64,000 nucleotides of DNA from Planctomycetota bacterium. GTDB taxonomy: Bacteria > Planctomycetota > Brocadiia > Brocadiales > Brocadiaceae. The stretch lies in contig VGXV01000006.1 of the NCBI GenBank assembly GCA_016873165.1, forward strand, positions 36,764 through 100,763, read 5' to 3'. Both the position numbers and the translations under genes were made by a program. Below, in pieces: positions 9,969-18,685 of the stretch (its first letter is position 1; every line of letters starts with the position of its first letter). The notes beneath the pieces are model-generated. The model was not told the DNA's origin. It saw only the letters and a list, made by a program, of their open reading frames with translations, and made no database searches.

Positions 9969-10082
9969 GCGAAATTTTGTGAATCTAATAGATAATTACG
10001 AATATTATTCATAATTTACTCGTAAACAAAATACTAAAAATGTCAATAGAACCATGTTTTACAAAAAGCCAACAAAACAAAA

Positions 10083-11303
10083 ATGAATAAAAAATCAATT
10101 GATGATTACTCCAATTTGGCTAATTACTATTACACACAAGGCAATTTGAATGAAGCAATAACACATTTTGAAAAAATAGCCGCATTGAATCCTCACGAAT
10201 ACAAAGTTTTCCAAAGCATAGGGGTGTTAAACTATTTATTAGGAAATCTAAAAGATGCTGAAAAAAATTTTAAAAAAGCAATATCGCATGATCATAATAA
10301 CACTGAAGCTCTTTACGGCCTAGGGAATGTGTTTCTTAAACAAAGAGAGATTTTTTTGGCTATTACTGCTTTTCTGAGATGTTTAAATATTGATTTATTA
10401 ATGGATAAAGCAAAGAGAAAGCTCGATGAGTGTTACCTTACTCTAAACAAAAACCTTTTAAATAATACTGAGTATTTCGATCCTTTCTCTGAATCATATC
10501 TTTCATCAGTTTACAATATTCGACCCTTAAAAAAAAATATTACCGCAGAGAAAAATAGATACAACAATCAGACAACTAATGGCTATTTCGCTTGCAATGA
10601 TGGTAGAACTTGCTCTTTTTGCAACGGTGTTTTAGATGGGCCAATTGTTAAGGATTTGCTCAAATGTAATACTTGTGGAATTTATAGAAAACAGCTATTT
10701 CCTTCAAAGGAAGTAGTCCGTGAACAACTCAAAGGATTTATGCTTAGCGCCTGTTTTGATAAAGTACGAGAAGCATCCAGATTGCGTGACGCAAAATACC
10801 AGGTATCTATATTAGAAAAACATAGCAAACCGGGGAAACTATTTGATGTAGGCGCTGCTGCCGGTTTTTTTATGAAAATTGCAAATGATCATGATTGGAT
10901 AGTAGATGGCAATGAAATCAGTGCAAACGCGATTTTGTGGTGCAAGGAAAAGTATGGTTTAGATATAAGATATGGCTTTTTGGAAGAAATTAATCTGCCA
11001 AAAAATTATTATGATGCGGTTGTCTTATGGCATTCTTTGGAACATGTATTTAATCCTCAGCTAACGTTAGACATTTGCAAAGAAATATTACGCTTAAATG
11101 GTTTACTATTAATAGCTGTTCCAAATAAATATGGGCATGATTTAAGCAAATATTACGAAGAATTACATTTTTTTGAATTTAATTTGAATGGATTACATTG
11201 GTGGTTACAGAGTTACGGATTTGAACCTCTGGAAATAATCGTTATAGACCATGAGGAAATTCCTCAGATAAATTTACTTTACAAAAAAAGCAACATTCAT
11301 TAA
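10083..11303 (+). CDS. TPR - zinc-ribbon - SAM methyltransferase fusion
   Basis: The 406-aa protein has three TPR units (1-110), a linker, a four-cysteine knuckle at Cys177/Cys180 and Cys195/Cys198, and a class I methyltransferase of the Methyltransf_23 type. The SAM site is LFDVGAAAGFF (253-263), followed by LWHSLEHVFNP and an IAVPN strand. A zinc knuckle before this kind of methyltransferase is seen in sugar C- and O-methyltransferases. It is the first of four plus-strand glycan genes, each separated by fewer than 90 bp. The TPR head resembles those of its neighbours, suggesting a shared docking partner. Sugar methylation is inferred. Confidence 0.82.
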   Translation: MNKKSIDDYSNLANYYYTQGNLNEAITHFEKIAALNPHEYKVFQSIGVLNYLLGNLKDAEKNFKKAISHDHNNTEALYGLGNVFLKQREIFLAITAFLRCLNIDLLMDKAKRKLDECYLTLNKNLLNNTEYFDPFSESYLSSVYNIRPLKKNITAEKNRYNNQTTNGYFACNDGRTCSFCNGVLDGPIVKDLLKCNTCGIYRKQLFPSKEVVREQLKGFMLSACFDKVREASRLRDAKYQVSILEKHSKPGKLFDVGAAAGFFMKIANDHDWIVDGNEISANAILWCKEKYGLDIRYGFLEEINLPKNYYDAVVLWHSLEHVFNPQLTLDICKEILRLNGLLLIAVPNKYGHDLSKYYEELHFFEFNLNGLHWWLQSYGFEPLEIIVIDHEEIPQINLLYKKSNIH

Positions 11304-11380
11304 AAGGTGTTTCCTTTGTTATTCAAAACTCGTATATCCTCTTTTAACCGCTATCACATAAATTTTCCAAAAGGAATTAT

Positions 11381-12610
11381 ATGCAAAAATATAAAATTTT
11401 TATTGAAAAAGCTTATCAAATGTTGAAAGAAGGAAAAGATGAGGAAACAAGAACACAATTACGAGATATTATTTTGGATCAAATAAAAGACAGGGAAAAT
11501 TTAAAAAAGTATAATTCCGAAGATTATATAAAATTGGGAGAGTGTTGTAATTTGGTCGGATTATACACAGAAGCAGTAAAGAGTTTTTCTGAAGCTGTAC
11601 GTCTGGCGCCAAACAGAGATGATGCATGGTTATATCTGGGTAAGATTTTACAGAATAACGGTAAGCCTGAAAATGCCATTTCTGCATTTGAAAAAGCAAT
11701 TGCAATTAACCCAAACCAGTATGAAGCACAAGAAAAACTACTCCAATGCAAGATTTCCACCGCTTTTAATACTTCTTCCAAAGATTGTAATATTAATAAT
11801 ATATTGTTCGATGGAATAGTAAAGCTTTTAAAATCGAATAAAGATATTCTGGGAAAAATTGCTTTTCAACCTTTTTTTGAATGGCTATATCTGTATTCAA
11901 TAACAGGAATGAACTATGGAGGAATCGTCGATAATATCCATACCAGTGGCGAATTATTTGCAATCAAACATGTCGCTAAACATATCGCACCGGAGAAGGA
12001 TCCCATTGTTTTTGATGTTGGCGCAAATAAGGGTGAATTTTCATTAAAAGTACTTGAATATTTCGGCAAAAACGTAAATGTTTATTGTTTTGAACCAAGC
12101 ATTCTTATTTTTAAAGAATTACAGCTCGCATTGAAAGAATTTCCAAACGCAAAATTGCTCAATATTGCCTTAGGTTTAGGAAACGAAACAGTAACGATGT
12201 ATGGACACACTTCATCTAGCGGACTTGAAGTGTGTCCAGAAAATGTAAGAAAAAAAGCAATGAACTATACAGAACGTGTAAACTTTATGCGCCTTGATGA
12301 CTTTTGCAAACAACATCATATAGATCATATTGATTATTTAAAAATGGATGTGGAAGGTTGTGAATTAAACATCTTAAAAAGCGCCCAGAATATGATCAAT
12401 TCAGATTCAATAGATTTCATTCATTTTGAATTTAACCACCCCAGTATTTACTTAAAATTATTTTTTAAAGATTACTACGATTTTCTCTCACCCAAGTATA
12501 GTATTTACAGAATCTTGCAGGATGGATTATGTCCTATTCAAAATTACTCAGAACATTGTGAAATATTTGCAAATTCAAATTACCTTGCAATAGCTAATTG
12601 GATAAAATGA
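11381..12610 (+). CDS. TPR - FkbM-family methyltransferase
   Basis: The 409-aa protein has two TPR units between about 47 and 125 and a C-terminal FkbM-type SAM methyltransferase. The SAM-binding motif FDVGANKGEFS starts at residue 211; CFEPS and YLKMDVEGCE are the other family motifs. FkbM enzymes O-methylate hydroxyl groups and are frequent in bacterial glycan clusters. It starts 77 bp after the preceding methyltransferase gene on the same strand, and its stop is 80 bp before the next TPR fusion, suggesting one transcription unit. Substrate unknown. Confidence 0.85.
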   Translation: MQKYKIFIEKAYQMLKEGKDEETRTQLRDIILDQIKDRENLKKYNSEDYIKLGECCNLVGLYTEAVKSFSEAVRLAPNRDDAWLYLGKILQNNGKPENAISAFEKAIAINPNQYEAQEKLLQCKISTAFNTSSKDCNINNILFDGIVKLLKSNKDILGKIAFQPFFEWLYLYSITGMNYGGIVDNIHTSGELFAIKHVAKHIAPEKDPIVFDVGANKGEFSLKVLEYFGKNVNVYCFEPSILIFKELQLALKEFPNAKLLNIALGLGNETVTMYGHTSSSGLEVCPENVRKKAMNYTERVNFMRLDDFCKQHHIDHIDYLKMDVEGCELNILKSAQNMINSDSIDFIHFEFNHPSIYLKLFFKDYYDFLSPKYSIYRILQDGLCPIQNYSEHCEIFANSNYLAIANWIK

Positions 12611-12690
12611 TTTCAGTTATGTACATCGGAAACAACTATTGTAGAAAAACATTTTAATGAACAATTCTAATTGAATAATGGAATACTGTA

Positions 12691-15516
12691 ATGGAAGAGT
12701 ATAGCAAGATAATTGATCATGCAAGCAAAGCTGAAAAAAATGGGAATTTTGAAGACGCTTACATGTATTATGAAAAAGCTATCATATTAAATCCCCTGAA
12801 AGTGATTGCTTACTATAACAGAGCATCTCTTTATTTACTGCAAAATAAACAGGATGAGGCAATTTCTGACTTTGAAAAGGCAGCAGAATTGAAACCAGAA
12901 GATGCCTCTGTTTATAATAATCTTGGTGTCTTGTATTATGGCAAAGGACAACTTGAAGAAGCAGAAAAAAATTTAAAAAAAGCCTTAACATTAAACCCCG
13001 ATTATTTAGAACCTACATACAGTCTTGCAAAGCTTTATCTGAAACAGGAAAAACGGAAAGATGCCATTTCAATGTTAGTTGAATGCCTGAAAATCGATGC
13101 TAATTTTGAAAAAGCAAATAAATCATTAATAAAAATTATTCAGGAAGCAATTGATAATAAAGAAAAATCAAGGCATATAAATAACGCCGAGGAATTGGTT
13201 ATGCTCGGAAACGGTTGTTTAGCGCTAAAGAAAGATAAAGATGCCATGGAATTTTTTGCAGAGGCAACACGTTTGGCTCCTGAATATTCTGAAGGATGGT
13301 ACCAACTGGGCAAGTTCTATCAGGAACAAGAAAATTGGGAAAAGGCATTCACCAGTTATGAGCATTGTCTGAGGGTATATCCAGAAAATTCTGATGCACA
13401 AGAACGATTTCTGTACTGCAAAATATATTTATCTTCCGATTCTCAAAAAGAGCCTGAAGACCCATACACTGTTATAGAAAAAGGACTCAAACCACATGTT
13501 TTATTTGTAGGGCCGAAATGGATTAATGCTAAACCCGAATTAGGCATTGTAAACCAATCGCATCATTTGTGGGGTTCTCTGGAGGCTACTGGCTTAACAG
13601 AACAAAGTAACTTTCATTTTGACAATTTTTTTATTACTCATAATAAAATTGGGGATGGAGCATTATTAGAATTATGCCTGAAAACAAAACCTAATTTATT
13701 ATTTTTGGATTGGCAACATGGACTTTCCTATAATCCTAAAATTGAAACATTACAAATAATAAATCACAAAATGAAAATACCAATAGTAGTCGTATGGTGG
13801 GATCATGTATGGGATATTCACATAAAAACCGCTGATTCCATTCAAGAATATGTAAATTTAAATGTTGTCGCCGATACAGGGACTTTTTTTCACAAAGTTT
13901 CTCATCCTGAGAAATATTTATTATTGTGGACACCCCAAGATCAAAGAATATTTTATTCAACAAATGAAGAACGAGACATCCCAATATGTTTTATGGGAAG
14001 AACTAACAAGATTGGTCGTCAAGAAGCGGTTAACGCGCTAAAAACGGCAAATATCGGATTATATCATCCCGGTGGCCAGCACGAGGATAGATTATCGTTA
14101 GAAGAGTATGCAAGTATATTTCGGCGTTCAAAAATAGCCGTAAATTTTTCAGGATCGTTTTCCGGTCACAAACAATTAGTAGGAAGAGTAATGGAGATTA
14201 CGCTTTCCGGTGCTCTATTGTTGGAAGAAAATAATCCTGAAACGGCAGGGCTATTTCAACCAATGATAGATTACATCCCCTTTACAAGCATTGAAGATAT
14301 GGTAAATAAGGCAAAATATTATCTAGAACACGATGAAGAACGTACTATTATTGCAAAAAACGGCTACCAAAAGGCTGTATCTTTTTATAGTAATCGTATT
14401 TTTTGGGAAACGATTTTTTCCCATCTCAACATACAAAATAAAAATGAACAGAAAAATAGAAATACTATTAAAAATACTAAAGGAAACAATGCGGAAATAT
14501 CCACGAACTACGCTACATCAGTACAAATAAAGAACAAATTATCACAATCAGAGAAGCTAAAAGTATATATTTACCCAAATGCAAAACCGGTAAACTGCGA
14601 CGATAATCCTAATTTTGCCAACACCGCACCATTAAGCAAACAAGGACTGTTTACCTGGATAGATGTAGTAGAGCCTGAAGATGCCGAGTATTTTTATATG
14701 GGACAAACAACAGACAGTACAATACATGAATTTGATATAAATAAATTTGCATATTTCAATGGCAACGAAGAAAGACACATCATAGACATCGAGGGAGACT
14801 GGCATAATCTTTATCTAGATCAGGTTCATCCTTACTTAAAAAAATCCATTGTCACTATTTCTGGCAATGCTTCATGCCAACCAATTAAGAATTGGAATGT
14901 TTGCACAAGACCTCCTTTTTCCTATCTTCTTGCAGATATATTAAAAAACAGACATGAACGTTTTTCTTTTCCGAATAAAAATACGTTTGGATTTAAGGGA
15001 TGCATTGATAGGGGAATGATTAGAATAAAGGTTGCAAATGCGATAAAACTGGCAAATTTAAACTGCGAATATATTATAAACCAGCAATGGTTTGGCAGAA
15101 CAGAAAAAGACCACCCGGAAGTAAAAAAATATGAACAATTTATGCTGAAACATTTATTTGCATTGTGTCCACGAGGCACCGGCCATGATAGTATTCGGTT
15201 TTATGAGGCTTGCTTTTTTGAAAGAGTGCCGGTTGTTATAAGCGACAGTTTGATAGCGGGGGAAGACTACTATAATATGTCGTTTCTCTTTAGAATTTCC
15301 GCCAAATCATCAGAAAAAGAAATAGCCGCTGAGCTTAAAAGAATATCTGAAATTCCGCTGAGCGAAGCAATTGAAAGAGGTAAAATGGCAAGGCAATATT
15401 TTGAGGATGTTATAAGAACATATTATAATGATCCAACAAAGTATTTCATTACGTTTCTCAACAGAAATCAATTGCGATTCAAGGACAAGATAGGCAAATT
15501 ACATTGTATGATGTAA
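12691..15516 (+). CDS. TPR - CgeB-like glycosyltransferase - exostosin (GT47-like) fusion
   Basis: The 941-aa protein starts with TPR units (about 1-150 and 170-245). A CgeB/Glyco_trans_1_2-type glycosyltransferase follows (about 270-580; VMEITLSGALLLEENN and a KYYLEHDEER helix). The C-terminal part (about 615-930) is exostosin/GT47-like, best seen in LCPRGTGHDSIRFYEACFF and VPVVISDSL. So there are two transferase domains of different families in one chain. It is followed after 63 bp by a GT2-like gene. No signal peptide or membrane segment is seen. Linkages cannot be predicted. Confidence 0.83.
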   Translation: MEEYSKIIDHASKAEKNGNFEDAYMYYEKAIILNPLKVIAYYNRASLYLLQNKQDEAISDFEKAAELKPEDASVYNNLGVLYYGKGQLEEAEKNLKKALTLNPDYLEPTYSLAKLYLKQEKRKDAISMLVECLKIDANFEKANKSLIKIIQEAIDNKEKSRHINNAEELVMLGNGCLALKKDKDAMEFFAEATRLAPEYSEGWYQLGKFYQEQENWEKAFTSYEHCLRVYPENSDAQERFLYCKIYLSSDSQKEPEDPYTVIEKGLKPHVLFVGPKWINAKPELGIVNQSHHLWGSLEATGLTEQSNFHFDNFFITHNKIGDGALLELCLKTKPNLLFLDWQHGLSYNPKIETLQIINHKMKIPIVVVWWDHVWDIHIKTADSIQEYVNLNVVADTGTFFHKVSHPEKYLLLWTPQDQRIFYSTNEERDIPICFMGRTNKIGRQEAVNALKTANIGLYHPGGQHEDRLSLEEYASIFRRSKIAVNFSGSFSGHKQLVGRVMEITLSGALLLEENNPETAGLFQPMIDYIPFTSIEDMVNKAKYYLEHDEERTIIAKNGYQKAVSFYSNRIFWETIFSHLNIQNKNEQKNRNTIKNTKGNNAEISTNYATSVQIKNKLSQSEKLKVYIYPNAKPVNCDDNPNFANTAPLSKQGLFTWIDVVEPEDAEYFYMGQTTDSTIHEFDINKFAYFNGNEERHIIDIEGDWHNLYLDQVHPYLKKSIVTISGNASCQPIKNWNVCTRPPFSYLLADILKNRHERFSFPNKNTFGFKGCIDRGMIRIKVANAIKLANLNCEYIINQQWFGRTEKDHPEVKKYEQFMLKHLFALCPRGTGHDSIRFYEACFFERVPVVISDSLIAGEDYYNMSFLFRISAKSSEKEIAAELKRISEIPLSEAIERGKMARQYFEDVIRTYYNDPTKYFITFLNRNQLRFKDKIGKLHCMM

Positions 15517-15579
15517 AAATACTTGTTTCGAAACAAACAATATAATCATGTTCGAAATTATTCAACAGGACGATATATT

Positions 15580-16605
15580 ATGACGGCAAATGCAATGTTA
15601 CAGGAAATGATTTGTATATTCATACCCACTAAAAACAGATCTGATTTTCTGGCAAGAGCCTTATATTATTATTTGAGAGTGGGTTTTAAGGGAAAGATTT
15701 ATATAGGCGACTCAAGCAATGACGCACACGCAGAAAAAAACAAAAATACAATTGAGATTTTGAAAGACAAATTAAAGATTATTTACCGTTATTTCCCAAA
15801 CCCTCCCTACATAAACGAAGGTATGTGCGTCAAAGCGCTTTCAGAAATGGCAGATACTCCCTATGCGGTTTCTTCGGGAGATGACGATTTTTTGATACCC
15901 GCAGGATTAGAAAAGTGCGTTGAATTCTTAGAAAAACATCCTGACTATAGCGCGGCACACGGTTTTCGAATTAATTTTTCATTAGAACACGATGGCGCTT
16001 ATGGCAAAATAATTTCAGGCTATGTTCTTCCCGGCCATACAATGGAATCCAACGTAGCCACTGAACGATGGACGGCTTACATACAGGAAGCGTTTGCCAC
16101 CCAATATTACGTCCATCGGACTGATACATGGCGCAGAATGTACCGTGATGTTGATTCTGTTCCTATTCGCTACTTTGGACCGGAATTCCTCCCTTGCAGC
16201 CTAACAGCTATTTTAGGTAAAGTAACGCGTCTTGATTGTTTAACTACAGTGTTTCAAAAAAACATGCATAATACAAGCAATTGGCAGCAAGATAATTTCT
16301 TCTTGTTAATTACTAATCCAAAGTGGTATTCTTCCTATATCGCAATGAAAGAAAGCATTACAGAGGCTATCGTTTTACAAGATGGAATATCTCATAAAAG
16401 CGCTGAAGAAATATTTAACCGAGAACTATGGTTTCACCTCGCATTTTATTTACATTCTCAATACCATGTTAAGTATAAAACATCTAATATACCTATAGAA
16501 AAACAAGACAATAATATTTTACATTCTGTTTTATTAAACCCCTCTTTTCGGTTTTATTCGGATTTTAGACAAATATATCTTTCTGTTTCAACACTAAAAA
16601 AATAG
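15580..16605 (+). CDS. TIGR00180-like glycosyltransferase (GT-A fold)
   Basis: The protein begins with a GT-A Rossmann-like half (ICIFIPTKNRSDFLARAL) and has the metal/nucleotide-binding acidic motif SSGDDDFLIP, as in TIGR00180 family glycosyltransferases. I choose the ATG at 15580 (341 aa) because AGGA sits nine bases upstream; a TTG at 15523 would add 19 poorly conserved residues directly after the preceding stop. It is the last gene of the plus-strand glycan series and is followed by a MITE-like element. Donor sugar unknown. Confidence 0.82.
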   Translation: MTANAMLQEMICIFIPTKNRSDFLARALYYYLRVGFKGKIYIGDSSNDAHAEKNKNTIEILKDKLKIIYRYFPNPPYINEGMCVKALSEMADTPYAVSSGDDDFLIPAGLEKCVEFLEKHPDYSAAHGFRINFSLEHDGAYGKIISGYVLPGHTMESNVATERWTAYIQEAFATQYYVHRTDTWRRMYRDVDSVPIRYFGPEFLPCSLTAILGKVTRLDCLTTVFQKNMHNTSNWQQDNFFLLITNPKWYSSYIAMKESITEAIVLQDGISHKSAEEIFNRELWFHLAFYLHSQYHVKYKTSNIPIEKQDNNILHSVLLNPSFRFYSDFRQIYLSVSTLKK

Positions 16606-16616
16606 AGTAAAATCCT

Positions 16617-16759
16617 GTATCACTTTAGTTTTTTGAAAAAACTGTGACAACATAAGGTAAATCTTGCTTACCGGTTTAACCCTGACAGGGTTTCAGAACC
16701 CTGTCAGGGTTGCAGAATAGCTGAGAAATCATGTTTTTTCAAAAAACTAAAGTGATACG
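16617..16759. mobile_element. MITE-like element with 26-bp perfect terminal inverted repeats
   Basis: Positions 16617-16642 and 16733-16758 are exact inverse complements (the left end begins GTATCACTTTAG). The interior contains a second perfect hairpin with 15-bp arms, 16678-16692 and 16697-16711, loop TCAG. The element is flanked by the direct repeat AAATCCT (16610-16616 and 16760-16766), a candidate 7-bp target duplication. No coding frame lies inside. It sits 11 bp after the stop of the glycosyltransferase gene and could also fold as its transcription terminator. Confidence 0.7.
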
Positions 16760-16898
16760 AAATCCTTGATTAAATTGGAATAGACAAAATAGAAAAGTTC
16801 TCACTCTTTTTTGTTTGTTAATGACTTATTAGGCTTTATACCTTGTGCTAGCTTTAATTAAATTGTCACATACTTAAGTATTTTTTATGGAGGAATAA

Positions 16899-18359
16899 AT
16901 GAAAATACTTTTTTTATATCCACAATGGACAGGAGATTATGGAATTTTTTCACATTTTGCCCGCAAAGCCGGTGTTTGGCCTCCACTTCACTTAGCGCTC
17001 CTCGCGGCAATTTCAGAACAAGATGGACATGAGGTTTCCATAATTGATGCTGAAGCGGACCGGATACCTTTAAAAGATCTCATAGAAAAAGCAATATCAT
17101 TAAATCCAGACATCATTGGTCTTACTGCAAGAAGCCCCTTTTTTCATATTACTAAGGAACTTGCAATGGGTTTAAAAGAAAAAAACAATAAAATTCCTAT
17201 TGCCATTGGAGGTCAACACATAACAATCATGAAAGAAAAAGCATTTCTCCCGTGCTTTGACTACGCCTTCATTGGAGAAGCCGAAAAAACGTGGCCAGAT
17301 TTTTTGGAAAAAATAAATAGCGGCGCTCATGATTTGTCATCTGTTAAGGGTCTTATATATAGAAAGAATGATTCTCATCTCTTCACTGGATTCCAGGAAA
17401 CAACGAAAGATTTGGATAATTTACCATTTCCTGCAAGGCATTTGTTAAATATGAAAAATTACACTTTAGGAACAATGCAAGGAACAAAAAATTTCACTTC
17501 TCTACAAACAGTAAGAGGATGCCCGTGGAAATGTATATTTTGTGCATCTGATGCATTAAACACAACCGATGTCAGAAAACGCTCCCCAAAATCTGTCATT
17601 CGGGAAATTAAAGAGGTTGTCAATAAGTTTAATATAAAACACTTCATGTTTATTGACGATGTGTTAACTTTATACGAAAAACACATATTAGAAATATGCG
17701 ATTTAATACTTTCTGAAAATTTAAAAATAACCTTTGAAGGCAGCACAAGAGCAAATTTAGTTAATGAAGAAAATATAAAAATAATGAAAGAGGCTGGACT
17801 TATAAGGCTTTCTTTTGGCCTGGAAACAGTGGATGATGAGATGAGAAAAACTATGAATAAAAAAGTCCCACTGGAAGCATATACATCCGCAAATCGATTG
17901 CTCAATAAGTATGGCATTGAAGCATTAAACTCCGTCATGCTTGGTCTGCCAGGAGAAACGAAAGAAACAGTGAGAAAAACCCTTCATTGGCTGAGAAATG
18001 CCCGCGAAGTTAAACAAGCAAACTTCGCAATTGCCGTTCCGTATCCGGGTACAGAACTCCATCGTATGGCAAAGGCAGGAGAACATGGAATTCAGCTATT
18101 GTCCGATAATTTCTCTGAATATAGGCGTTATGGCTCTGCAGTTACCAAAGTAAATGAATTGGAACCAAAAGACCTTATTGATTTACAAAATGAAGGATTT
18201 GTGAGTATTTACTCTGCGCCATGGAGATGGATACCGATGGTAAAGAAAAATGGTATGTTTGGCGCTTTATTAATGCTGTTCAGATTATTTAGTTTAATTA
18301 TACAAAAATTTGTATCCAGTAAAGTCCCTCAGAATATCGTTCATGCCAAAATTAAATGA
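16899..18359 (+). CDS. B12-binding radical SAM protein
   Basis: The 486-aa protein has a B12-binding domain (about 1-140; IIGLTARSP, IAIGGQH, FIGEAEKTW) and a radical SAM domain with Cys208-x3-Cys212-x2-Cys215 (RGCPWKCIFC), then RLSFGLETVDDEM and MLGLPGET. The start has a strong GGAGG ribosome-binding site. Residues 445-475 are hydrophobic and may touch the membrane. It stands alone after a MITE-like element. It is similar in design to the radical SAM protein of the sugar operon at 4-5 kb, and lipid or glycan modification is plausible, but no substrate can be named. Confidence 0.87.
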   Translation: MKILFLYPQWTGDYGIFSHFARKAGVWPPLHLALLAAISEQDGHEVSIIDAEADRIPLKDLIEKAISLNPDIIGLTARSPFFHITKELAMGLKEKNNKIPIAIGGQHITIMKEKAFLPCFDYAFIGEAEKTWPDFLEKINSGAHDLSSVKGLIYRKNDSHLFTGFQETTKDLDNLPFPARHLLNMKNYTLGTMQGTKNFTSLQTVRGCPWKCIFCASDALNTTDVRKRSPKSVIREIKEVVNKFNIKHFMFIDDVLTLYEKHILEICDLILSENLKITFEGSTRANLVNEENIKIMKEAGLIRLSFGLETVDDEMRKTMNKKVPLEAYTSANRLLNKYGIEALNSVMLGLPGETKETVRKTLHWLRNAREVKQANFAIAVPYPGTELHRMAKAGEHGIQLLSDNFSEYRRYGSAVTKVNELEPKDLIDLQNEGFVSIYSAPWRWIPMVKKNGMFGALLMLFRLFSLIIQKFVSSKVPQNIVHAKIK

Positions 18360-18397
18360 AACATCCATGACCTTCGGTCACAAAGGGTTATGAAAAT

Positions 18398-18462
18398 GTC
18401 ACCCTGAGCCACAGGCAAAGGGTCTCGTCAAAAGAGATTCTTCGCTTCGCGCTCAGAATGAC
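18398..18462. repeat. Short interspersed palindromic repeat
   Basis: GTCACCCTGAGC (18398-18409) is an imperfect inverse complement of GCTCAGAATGAC (18451-18462), with an inner hairpin around AAGAGATTCTTCGCTTCGCG. Repeats of this 'GTCATTCTGAGC' kind are scattered through many bacterial genomes. It lies in the gap between the radical SAM gene and the gmd remnant. Confidence 0.5.
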
Positions 18463-18522
18463 GGCATAGGAGGTATTTACAGGTGAAATTAAAGTGCGGG
18501 GTTACAAATTAACATAATAAAA

Positions 18523-18660
18523 ATGAAAAAGGTTCTCATTACTGGTATCCATGGCCAGGACGGAAGTTACTCGGCTGAATTATTCTGCACAAAGGATATG
18601 AAGTACACAGAATAATACGTCGTGCAAGTACTTTTAATACGGAAGGATTAGATAATATTT
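18523..18660 (+). pseudogene. gmd: GDP-mannose 4,6-dehydratase N-terminal remnant (gmd')
   Basis: From the ATG at 18523 the frame reads MKKVLITGIHGQDGSYSAEL, the NAD-binding start of GDP-mannose 4,6-dehydratase. Near 18583 one base is lost or gained, and the next frame continues LHKGYEVHRIIRRASTFNT, the next Gmd segment. Homology stops at about 18660, just before the GNAT-fusion gene. Only about 46 of roughly 350 codons remain, so it cannot be functional. It shows that a GDP-sugar gene once stood here and that a deletion joined it to the next locus. Confidence 0.85.
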
Positions 18661-18685
18661 TCTGTTTTAAATCAAACGATTTTTT

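Larger units (their letters stand above)
9248..10082. other. AT-rich divergent intergenic region, no gene found
   Basis: These 835 bp separate two divergently transcribed TPR-fusion genes and are very A+T rich. I see no convincing coding frame. Two symmetrical sites stand out: a 17-bp palindrome at 9784-9800 and a hairpin at 9931-9968, listed separately. Both promoters must lie here, but I could not choose convincing -35/-10 pairs in such A+T-rich sequence. Confidence 0.6.

Noticed and set aside
16899..17938. 159-codon minus-strand frame at 17459-17938 opposite the radical SAM gene
   Set aside because: It is antisense to a clear radical SAM protein with complete motifs and has no start signal.
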